From positions 16,396,041 to 16,460,040 of the forward strand of contig CM026562.1 in the NCBI GenBank assembly GCA_015143295.1: 64,000 nt of DNA, read 5' to 3'. The stretch is from Tetracentron sinense (taxonomy: Eukaryota > Streptophyta > Magnoliopsida > Trochodendrales > Trochodendraceae). Of the stretch, positions 55,259 to 64,000 are shown piece by piece. Under the pieces are notes generated by a model. It did not search any database, was not told the DNA's origin, and saw only the letters and a program-made list of their open reading frames with translations. The first letter of the stretch is position 1. Every line of letters starts with the position of its first letter. The position numbers and the translations under genes were made by a program.

Positions 55259-57598
55259 AGTCGGGCCCCAAAATATCCCCTAGGAGTTAAAGGATACTTT
55301 AGGTGGGACTATACATACCTGTCAAACCATCCTATAATGAACAAGGGTAAACATGATATAATACAATAATAATCAGAGTGCGGAAACTATATCATCAATG
55401 CGGAAACGAGAACTAACTTTTTCTTTTCTCATAAACTATCTTAGTATTCCAAGTTTATGTACAAAACATAATCAAAGTAAAGGTGGACATGCCCATCTAT
55501 CAAAATACAAAAAGGAACTCTCTCACACTCTCCTCTCAACAGTAGTCGAGGTATGGCCACACGTCCAAATCTTTATCCTCCTGAGACTGCATCGAGATAG
55601 GTGGCTCCCTCTCTTCTACGTATTCTTCCTCGACCCAAGGCTTAGGGTCAAGAACACCCACAGTACCTGCCGACATAAAAGTATGGCTGAGATTGAATAC
55701 TCAGCGAGTACAAGCTACTAGCTAACCATAGCAATAACAAAACCCCAACAACAGTGAACACAATACAAAATATCGATTTAAAGCAATACTACCAGCATAA
55801 GATAAATAGTATTGAACATGAAGCAATATAAATATCTTGACATGCGTGCATGAATGCGAAAGCTCCGGCAAAACTCAAGACTCGGAAACCTGTTTCATCT
55901 TTCGGTCTTACTTGTGAAAATCATGCATGCGTGTCTCATCTTGTTAAAAATCATATGTCTTGCTTGTTCTTGATTTACTTGACTTGTATACTTGTGAGCC
56001 AGAAGTTAGCACCCGCACATCCCTAGGCTACCAGCCTCATTGACATTTCCTTCTCTTGTGAGCCAAAGGCTAGCACCCTCAAATTGGGCTACCAACCTCC
56101 TTGACATGTTCTTGTTTCCTTTTCTTGTGAGCCAGAGGCTAGCACCCTCCACTTGGGCTACCAATGTCCTTGACATGTACTTGTTTCCTTTTCTTGTAAG
56201 CTAGAGGCTAACACCCTCCACTTAGGCTACCAACCTCCTTGACACGTACTAACTTCATTTTCTTGTGAGCTAGAGGCTAGTGGGCTACCAACCTCCTTGA
56301 CATTTCATTTAAATACTCGTACTTGAAAACATCGGTTCATGCATGCATGCGTGGGTGTGTGTAACACTTGTAGTATCATGATGACAATATGACAAGAAGA
56401 GTAGTGTACAGCATTTTGATCCTTAGTATAAACAGGTGCTTATTTAGATAATCTATATGGCATTTAATCAAGGTTATGAGTTTGAAGAAAAGCTACACAT
56501 ATTCATGCTTTCATATTCTTCATTAATTGGATATTTTCTCATTTAGTCCTTTAGTCAAACACATAGCATGCAACATTTCATAGTCGTTTCATTTACCCTT
56601 TTTAGTGCATATTTTTCACCAAATCATCAAGGTACGTTCATTATTTGTAAAATGCCCATCCACCATTTTCATTTCACACACCACACAACATCCATACGGC
56701 GTTCAATCGCCTAAATTAACATCTCATCCACACATTCATACCCTTTACTTTATCTTGTTTATATTTTGGGAAGATGATATATTTCAAAATGAGGAAAAAC
56801 ATACGATCAAGAGTCCTCATACACAATAGAAAAACCTAGGTTATTATTAAGGGAGTTAGTAGGTGTACAAACCTTAAGGATTTTCCCTAAATCTTGAAGA
56901 AAAACCCCCTTGATTGTGAGTTCTTGAGTAGGAATCTCCTAGCTTGACGGAGGATGATCCTTGCTTGAAGTCTTCAAGCTTTTGAGCTCCCTTTGATCTT
57001 GCTCCAAAAATCCCTCTTAGCAAATCCCCAAGTCTCTCCTTCTCTTCTTCTTCTTTCTCAATCTCTCTTAGGTCTCCTTTAGGTTTTTGGGTAAAGCATA
57101 ACCCCCCAAGAGGCCCCCTATTTATTGGCCAAAGGTAGAAACCCTAAAAATTTCAAAATAAAATTTTAGGTTCACGAACTACGATCGGTCGTAGGTTATC
57201 TACGATCGATCGTAAATTCTTCTACGATCGATCGTAAGTTTCTACGATCGATCCTAATCGTTACAGAGAATTTGTCTAATTTCTTGAGATTCTACAATCA
57301 ATTGTAATTTCTACGATCGATCGTATCTCACTTACAATCATCCGTAGGGTCTGTACAATCTTTCGTAACCGTTACAAAAATTTTCCAGATTTTCCTGTTT
57401 TCGTATTTCGGCCATAACTTTTGACTCACTCGTCGGATTTTGACGATTCAACTTGCGTTAGATTTGTCATTCGAAGGGGAACATTTCTAGTATTTCAAAA
57501 TTTTCAATTTCTTCTTTATTTATTGATTAGACTATGTGGAAGGCCAATTGGCTATACGGATACTATTCATTAGGTACAAAAAGTTTCGGGTCACTACA
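55259..57598 (-). repeat. 5' LTR of the minus-strand element (also abuts a partial second unit)
   Basis: About 2.3 kb; palindromes at 57180-57370, TATA-like AATAAATAGG near 57119-57127 (minus), hairpin units 55995-56300, hairpin near 55686 and the small ORF at 55536-55676. On its right it is followed by a polypurine tract and integrase-end sequence, so it also serves as 3' LTR of the unit at 57599. Confidence 0.85.
55536..55676 (-). CDS. LTR-borne acidic microprotein, 46 aa
   Basis: Minus strand: MSAGTVGVLDPKPWVEEEY, EEREPPIS, DKDLDVWPYLDYC. A few residue changes from the 3' LTR copy at 45724, at least one of them conservative (DRD to DKD). Confidence 0.55.
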   Translation of the reverse strand: MSAGTVGVLDPKPWVEEEYVEEREPPISMQSQEDKDLDVWPYLDYC

Positions 57599-58627
57599 TT
57601 CCCCCCCCTTACAAAAATTTCGTCCTCGAAATTTAGATGATACAAACATGTACAAAACAACAACAAAAGTTTTACACGGCAGTACATAATACCCTATTCA
57701 AACAATTCTGGGTGCTTTTCTTTGATTTCGGCCTCACGCTCCCAAGTGGCCTCTTCTCGAGTATGATGTTGCCATTGCACGAGAACCAGCGGGATAGTCT
57801 TGTTGCAAAGCACTTGATCCTTCCGATCCAAAATCTGAACCGATTTCTCCACAAGTGTGAGGTCCTCCCTGATTTTAATTGGATCAAGCTCGATGACATG
57901 GGAAGGGTCTGAAATATATTTCCGAATCATAGAGACATGGAATACATTATGGACCGCCGCCATATGAGCGGGCAAAGCAACACGGTAAGCCACCTCACCA
58001 ACTCCAGTAATGATCTCGAACGAGCCCACATATCTCGGGCTAAGCTTGCCTCTCTTCCCGAATCTCATAACACCCTTGGTTGGTGAAATCTTGAAAAAAA
58101 CAAAGTCGCAAACTCGAAATTCAAGGTCTCTCCTTCGGTTGTCGGTGTAGCTCTTCTGTCTATCCTATGCGGTCTTTAACCTCACCCGGATAAGCTTAAC
58201 CCTATCCGTGGTTTGTTCAATTAATTTGGGGCCCAACACTTTCCTGTCCCCAACTTCATCCAAATACAATGGGGATCTACCACTTCTCCAGTACAAACCC
58301 TCAAAAGGCGCCATTTTGATGCTCGCCTGATAGCTGTTATTGTAGGGGAACTCCACCAATGGTAGGTGATCTTCCCAACTGCTTTTAAAGTCTAACATAT
58401 AGGCTCGGAGCATGTCCTCTATTACCTGATTCACTCTCTCAGTTTGCCCGTCAGTTTGTGGATGGAAAGTCGTGCTAAAGTCCAAACGGAAATCCATTGC
58501 GCCTTGAAAGCTCTTCCAGAACCTGGATGTGAATCTTGGATCCCAATCTGACACAATGCTCACTAGTACTCCATGCAAACGAATGATTTCCTTGATGTAC
58601 GATGCCGCTAACTGATTTGAATTGAAG
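57599..58627 (-). pseudogene. Partial second internal region: integrase end and chromodomain
   Basis: Polypurine tract at 57599-57612, then on the minus strand the integrase C-terminal part ([30 protein letters not shown]) with chromodomain [20 protein letters not shown] near 57780-57700, and further in [12 protein letters not shown] and [15 protein letters not shown] (58578-58165). It stops inside the integrase region at about 58627 and is followed directly by LTR-type sequence. The family is as the neighbouring element. Confidence 0.82.
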
Positions 58628-59866
58628 GCTCAACAAAAGCCCAACAACCGTGAACACAATACAAAATATCGATTTAAAGCAATACTAGCAGCACAAGATA
58701 AATAGTATTGAACATGAAGCAATATAAATATCTTAACAAGCGTGCATGAATGCGAAAGCTCCGGTAAAACTCATGATTCGGAAACCTGTTTCATTTTTCG
58801 GTCTTACTTGTGAAAATCATGTATGTGTGTCTCATCTTGTTAAAAATCATATATCTTGCTTGTTCTTGATTTGCTTGACTTCTATACTTGTGAGCCAGAG
58901 GTTAGCAACCGCAAATCCCTGGGCTACCAACCTCCTTGACATTTCATTTTCTTGTGAGCCAGAGGCTAATACCCTCCACTTGGGCTACCAACCACCTTGA
59001 CATGTTCTTGTTTCCTTTTCTTGTGAGCCACAGGCTAACACCATCCACTTGGGCTTCCAACCTCCTTGACATGTACTTGTTTCCTTTTCTTTTGAGCCAG
59101 AGGCTAGCACCCTCCACTTGGGCTACCAACCTCCTTGACATGTACTAACTTCATTTTCTTGTGAGCCAGAGTCTAGCACCCTTCACTTGGGCTACCAAGC
59201 TTCTTGACATTTCATTTAAATACTCGTACTTGAAAACATCGGTTTATGCATGCATGCGTGGGTGCGTGTAACACTTGTAGTATCATGATGACAATATGAC
59301 ATGAAGAGTGTATAGCATTTTGATCCGTAGTATAAACATGTGCTTATTTAGATAATCTATATGGCATTTAATCAAGGTTATGAGTTTGAAGAAAAGCTAC
59401 ACATATTCATGCTTTCATATTCTTCATTGATTCGATAATTTCTCATTTAAGTCTTTAGTCAAACACATAGCATGCAACATTTCATAGTCGTTTCATTTAC
59501 CCTTTTTAGTGCATATTTTTCACCAAATCATCAAGGTACATTCATTATTTGTAGAATGCCCATCCACCATTTTCATTTCACACACCACACAACATCCATA
59601 CGGCGTCCAATCGCCTAAATCAACATCCCATCCACACATCCATACCCTTTACTTTATCTTGTTTATATTTAGGGAAGATGATATATTTCAAAAGGAGGAA
59701 AAACATACGATCAAGAGTCCTCATACACAATAAAAGAAAACCTGGGTTATTGCTAAAGGAGTTAGTAGGTGTACTAACCTTAAGGATTTTCCCAAAATCT
59801 TGAAGAAAAACCCCCTTGATTGTGAGTTCTTGAGTAGGGATCTCCTAGCTTGATGGAGGATGACCC
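58628..59866 (-). repeat. Partial LTR of the second unit
   Basis: From CAACAACCGTGAACACAATA onward it aligns with the LTR sequence at 45930-49500 and 55755-56950, including the hairpin units (58885-59200) and the donor-like CTAACCTT (about 59776). The small-ORF part is not included. It is interrupted at 59867 by another LTR element; the rest is not seen in the window. Confidence 0.8.
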
Positions 59867-61544
59867 TGTTGGACATATATGCCCTCGAAAGCCAGTAAAA
59901 GACTTTTCTATGTTGATTAGACAAGCATCATATTCACACAACCAACTATAAAGGGTATTTATATTAATTACTGTCTCATATGATGAAGACATAAAGTTCC
60001 ATAGGTAACATTGTAGGAAAATCATGCAAAGGTTGCGAGGAGATATGATTTTCCAGTTCCTTGTAAGCCTAATATTGTTCGAAGCCTCTAGAGTACTGGT
60101 TGGGCGCCGTACTTCATCATGGCTTGCACATGTGTAATTCTATGAGATAGTATGATGAATCTCATTCACAGAGAGTGGTGACTCTTGACTAACATGTGAG
60201 TATATGTAGCAAGTACATAATACTAAACTGGGTCACTAGTGGATACCCTATGGAATACACTGTCGGATTTTATTAGGGTTATCCATTTGACAAATTATCC
60301 TTAGACCTGAGAGGTTAACATCTTCTCAGACATCTGTCTATATGGCTTTGATGTGCCAATCGGCAATGTCCAATACACAGGACTAACTCCGGGTACGTTA
60401 GGTTATGTACACAATGTTTGGAGAAGTGTGTAAACACTCAATAAGGAATCCACAACTCCTTAATTGGAGATAATGATATCAAGGTGATACTTGTTTAACT
60501 GAACTGTTAAATCCAGTACTGGTGCTTTTCGGTAAAATGGTTTTTATCGAAGTTGATATTTTTAATATGGAAAAGAATATATAAATATATATGTCAGTTA
60601 TTTTCTAATGTTTCTTCAAAAGTGTTTTGGAGGTTCAGTTCAATGAAAAGTAATCATAAGAAAGAGTTCTATTTATAAGCTAGGGACTAAGACAGTTGAA
60701 TTGTTCCAATCCCGGAAGCTTACAAGTGATATCGGAATGTGGAAGGATTTATTTGTAAATATATTGTGAGATGGTACTTACAAGCAATTCTCTAATTTCT
60801 GGAGGTTAATCACATTGTGTTAATGGACATTAATTGTGATTGGTGGAAGTCCAGGGATATAGATAAAATTCTATAATCCTAATGGAGTATAGGAAAGGTG
60901 TTTCTTAGTAACAATGCTTTAACCAAAAGGTTGAGTACTTGGTCCCACAACCGGAAATAGGAGATCCCTTTAGATCCCACACACAAAGACCTTCTTATAG
61001 TATTTAATTTAATTATTAATTAAATTGATTAATTTCTCTAAGTAATCACTATATGGTATAGTGAAGCTCTAAAAGGTGGAATCACATTGGATGTGAAAAA
61101 CCAAATGAGTAGGACCCCTTGGGGATTTTGTTAAAAGAATCAAAAATTGACCTAAGGGTTTGTGAAACCCATTGGGGGCATGTGGAGTGGGTCCCACCTA
61201 GGGTGGGACGCCCACTTCATGGAGGTATTAATAATAATAATTGTTATTATTATTTCATTAGTATCTAATAGCTAATATCCTTATTGGATAAGGTTAGTTA
61301 GTTAGTCAGAGTTAGTTACTAATTAAAGATTCCTTGTTGGACAAAGAGTCTATTAGTTTCTTGTTAATCAAAGAATCCTCATTGGATTAGGATAAGGATA
61401 AGATTAGTTGGACACTAATGGATGAGATTAGTTTCTATTTTGATTATTCCTAATTAATTATGGAGAAACCAAATAGGAAACTACTTGAGGAATCCTTATT
61501 GGATAAGGATTAGGAAACTTTGGTTTCAAGCAACCAATGAAGCC

Positions 61545-61552
61545 TATAAAAG
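61545..61552 (+). promoter_or_regulatory. TATA box of the second-family LTR
   Basis: TATAAAAG in AGCCTATAAAAGGGGTGGAC, about 520 bases before the LTR end. The related solo LTR at 22515 has TATAAATA at about 24253, at a similar distance from its end. Confidence 0.6.
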
Positions 61553-62065
61553 GGGTGGACGTCCAAGGTTTTGGATATAAGAAAATTTTCCAGAATTTTC
61601 TAGATTTGGAAACTTCTCCCCTCTCCTCAAACCTCACGCCCTCCCCTCTCTCTCCTTGAGGTGTACGGTCACACCCATCTCTCTCTTCTTTTGTCTTCTT
61701 GATTGGATCTTGAGGAAAAACAAGAATTCATCTTGTTCATCAAGAAAGGTTCTTGATCAATAAAGATTGGATCTTTATTGAAAGATCCTAGAGCTGGGAA
61801 TTTGGAAGGGCCATTAGCTTCCATTTGAGAAAGCTGTAAAGGAAAAAAAAAGGTTCGTGTGAATCGACAGGAGACTTGACACTTGTGAAGTTTTTGCGAG
61901 TACTATTCTTATGTGGATTTGACTTAACGATTTCAAAGTCGCAAAGTTGAATGTTATTCTAACCTTCATTAAATAAAATCAATTAGAATCTTAGTCAGAT
62001 CTTGGGATTCGATGTATGCCCCCCAAGAACTGTGTTTCTAAAATTAAAAAGAGGCATACTTACAG

Positions 62066-62078
62066 TGGTATCAGAGCC
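62066..62078 (+). other. Primer binding site of the second-family element
   Basis: TGGTATCAGAGCC, one base after the LTR end CATACTTACA. It fixes the right edge of the LTR and shows that this is a 5' LTR, not a solo LTR. Confidence 0.85.
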
Positions 62079-63218
62079 TTGGCTATGCTTCTCTTTGATT
62101 TTTGAGTTTAATCAAGATTTATATCAAGATTACCTCCCCAATGAATTTTGGTAGCCCTAATGAATCAATCTTCTAGATTCTTGATTATTGGATAATCATT
62201 ATTAGGCTTAAGGGATCCCCCTCTAGTTATTGAGGGAGTAAAAAAGCCCTTAGAAATTAGTGTGATACTAATTTCAGTTTTGGATGATTTCATAACCTCT
62301 CTTAATTCTATTAGGGATAGGTATATAGAGATATAAATTTGGTTAAAGCCTTTTAAGGATTTAGAGATCCTTTTAGTATATTAAAATTAAATTGTTTAAT
62401 TTATTTTAGAGAGCCCAGAGCAAGTTTTCCCTTTGATATATACCACTTAAATACCCATTGATATTTTGGCTAGCAAATATAGATGGGATTTTATTTATTA
62501 AATGTTAATTAATAAATCCCATGGTGTTGGACACCCTTGCTTAAGTTTTCTTGGAGATTAAAGCTTATTTCGATTAAAAGGGATTCATGGATTTTCGGAT
62601 TTGTATTTGATTAGAAGGATCGATACAGTTTCGGTATTTTGGCCATAACTTTGTGACCGTAAGTTTGATTTTGGTCCGTCAGTACATTGTTTCGAAGCCG
62701 TCGAAAAGCTCTACAACTTTTGTGAAGAAATTTTTTCCAGAATCAATCGTTTTGAGGGTCAAAACTTGAGTCGAAAATCTAAAGCGGGAAAATGAGTTTT
62801 CTAGATTAATTTTACAAGAGGCTTTCAAATTTTTCCTAAAATCCATTATTTGATTTAGGAGCATGAGATGTTATTAAATTGTTTAATGGGCTATCAATTA
62901 ATCAAATAGTTTAATTATTTGATTTGAGAGCACGGGCTGAGATTTAATTAAATTGTTTAATTATCTACTCGAGTCGACGGGCTATCATTTAATTAAATGT
63001 TAATTATGATATCTTTTATGGTTCCCTAAAAACTTAATGGGAATAATACCATAATTATTGTAGTTGATTTGGATCAATTACATGTGCTCAGAATTATCGG
63101 TTACATAGTATTTATAAGTTTTTATTTGATTAATAGTTAATCAAGTAATTACATAAATGCCATTGGTTGAGATACAGGGTTTTATCTCAAGTGAATTTTA
63201 ATTGATAGAGATCAATTA
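62079..63218 (+). other. Non-coding internal region of the second-family element
   Basis: AT-rich, with no gag-like ORF. Near 62640-62700 it carries GGCCATAACTTT and GATTTTGG followed by TTTCGAAG, resembling, in reverse orientation, the upstream box found in all the Ty3/gypsy LTRs. The coding part, if any, would lie beyond the inserted LTR. Confidence 0.5.
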
Positions 63219-64000
63219 TGTCGCGACCCAAAATACCCCCTAGGAGTTAAGGGTACCTTGACTCGTGACCGCCGTATCATACCTCCAGTATGACACATAA
63301 GGCACACGTGGAAACCTGTCAGAGTACCTGAATATACATAGCGGAAACGAAATACAATGCACAGCGGAAAATAAAATACTAAACATAGCGGAAGTAAAAA
63401 GAATACTCCTATCACTTGGCTCAAGTAAGAACCAACAAGTATACATGTGTGAGAAACCCAAAAGTGGAGTGGACAAACCCCACACTCACATAACAAAAGA
63501 CACAAGTTCTAAGTCGGTCGATCAACAGAAATCGAAGTCACGACTCCTATCTAAAGCACCATCATCATGATAGTGATCCATGGAAGGCTCCGGGTCACGG
63601 TACTCTTCCTCAACCCAAGGTTCTTCGCCACACAAATCGAATGGAACCCGAGCACCTGCCGATCATAACAATATCGACTGAGCATGGAATACTCAGTGTA
63701 TACAAACTAATAACAATAAAGCAGTTAGGCATGGAGCATACGAGACATGGAGAATGAAATCCGTAAAATCCTTAAAGTATGGAAACCGTGAAAACACGTG
63801 TGAGATAATATTCGAAACAAAAACTGTAACCGTGTGAGTCAATCGATAATCATAGCCTTATGAGTTCTTGTGAGTTCATGGAGTTACTTAGAGTCATTGT
63901 GATCCGTGGAGACATAGAGCATAGAGCAATACCGTAGAGCATTTCCATAGAGCATAACCTTAGAGATCTTAGAGCATTTTATTGTGATCCGTGGAGCTTG
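63219..64000 (-). mobile_element. Start of another minus-strand Ty3/gypsy LTR, running out of the window
   Basis: TGTCGCGACCCAAAATACCC is the complement of the LTR end GGGTCGCGACA seen at 48266. Further in are the hairpin (about 63677-63698, with the outer G-C pair replaced by A-T) and a microprotein-like reading (about 63663-63522) with PFDLCGEEPWVEEEY and a RDFDFC end. The remainder is outside the window, so it cannot be told whether it is a solo LTR or part of a full element. Confidence 0.85.
63522..63663 (-). CDS. LTR microprotein-like reading in the rightmost LTR
   Basis: Minus strand reading with PFDLCGEEPWVEEEY, DPEPSMDHYH and the end RDFDFC. It is the most diverged member that still keeps the PWVEEEY core, and it lies after the conserved hairpin. 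The start codon is uncertain here. Confidence 0.4.

Larger units (their letters stand above)
45436..57598 (-). mobile_element. Ty3/gypsy chromovirus (Tekay/Del type), minus strand
   Basis: 3' LTR 45436-50151 (including a nested solo LTR), internal region 50152-55258, 5' LTR about 55259-57598. Left flank CAGTC (45431-45435) is the presumed target duplication. Domain order, gag start and chromodomain match the complete plus-strand element, and the proteins are clearly close relatives, while the LTRs form a separate subfamily. LTR divergence is about 5% by eye, so it is roughly twice as old as the copy at 25860. It is clearly broken, with at least six coding breaks. A partial second unit adjoins on the right. 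Confidence 0.88.
59867..63218 (+). mobile_element. LTR element of the second family: 5' LTR and start of internal region
   Basis: LTR 59867-62064 (TGTTGGACATATATGCCC to GAGGCATACTTACA), inserted in the partial LTR at GACCC (59862-59866). A TATA box (TATAAAAG near 61545-61552) precedes CCAGAATTTTC. A primer site TGGTATCAGAGCC is at 62066-62078. Internal sequence continues to 63218 without recognisable gag or pol, then is cut by another LTR. Layout resembles the solo LTR at 22515-24724. Superfamily unassigned. Confidence 0.78.

Noticed and set aside
59867-63218. A complete Copia element
   Set aside because: Only one LTR, a primer site and about 1.1 kb of non-coding internal sequence are visible; superfamily cannot be assigned.

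Overview
The window is repeat-dominated nuclear DNA of a flowering plant, probably a dicot; the species cannot be told. Support comes from chromodomain Ty3/gypsy elements primed by initiator-Met tRNA, a plant-type LINE, hAT and Mutator transposons, and a broken fragment of a plant SET1-class histone methyltransferase gene (ATXR7/SDG25-like). I see no intact host gene.

Layout. 1-3571: 3' end of a Ty3/gypsy element with a 3.2 kb LTR. 3589-4225: small hAT-like element. 4226-5105: unassigned AT-rich DNA. 5106-13826: a decayed LINE on the minus strand carrying two hAT-like insertions and a solo LTR. 13827-14701: another hAT-like element. 14960-17060: ATXR7-like pseudogene, minus strand. 17127-18212: a small TRIM-like LTR element. 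From about 18213 to 45435: a large Mutator-like element with a transposase on the plus strand and a ULP1-protease/DUF1985 gene on the minus strand, pulled apart by solo LTRs and by one complete Ty3/gypsy element (25860-35900, target duplication TTCAC). 45436-59866: a minus-strand Ty3/gypsy element plus a partial second unit, with a solo LTR in one of its LTRs. 59867-63218: an LTR element of another family. 63219 to the end: another minus-strand LTR inserted in that.

The Ty3/gypsy copies share gag with a CCHC knuckle, protease, RT, RNase H, integrase and a C-terminal chromodomain, which points to the Tekay/Del chromovirus group. Both larger internal regions are broken fossils.

The most striking observation lies in the LTRs. 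LTR families with largely unalignable middles keep one order of parts: a shared upstream box, a cluster of short palindromes, a TATA-like site in some families, a splice-donor-like AAG/GTTAGT, a family-specific minisatellite whose every unit is a hairpin with compensating arm changes, an 8-bp-stem hairpin, a 39-51-codon acidic microprotein ORF (MSAGT...PWVEEEY...DRDLDxWPYLDYC), and an acceptor-like TTACAG/GATGG near the LTR end. Changes between copies of the ORF are largely synonymous. I know of no published description of this LTR microprotein and hairpin module, but I could not search. All percentages and ages are by-eye estimates.
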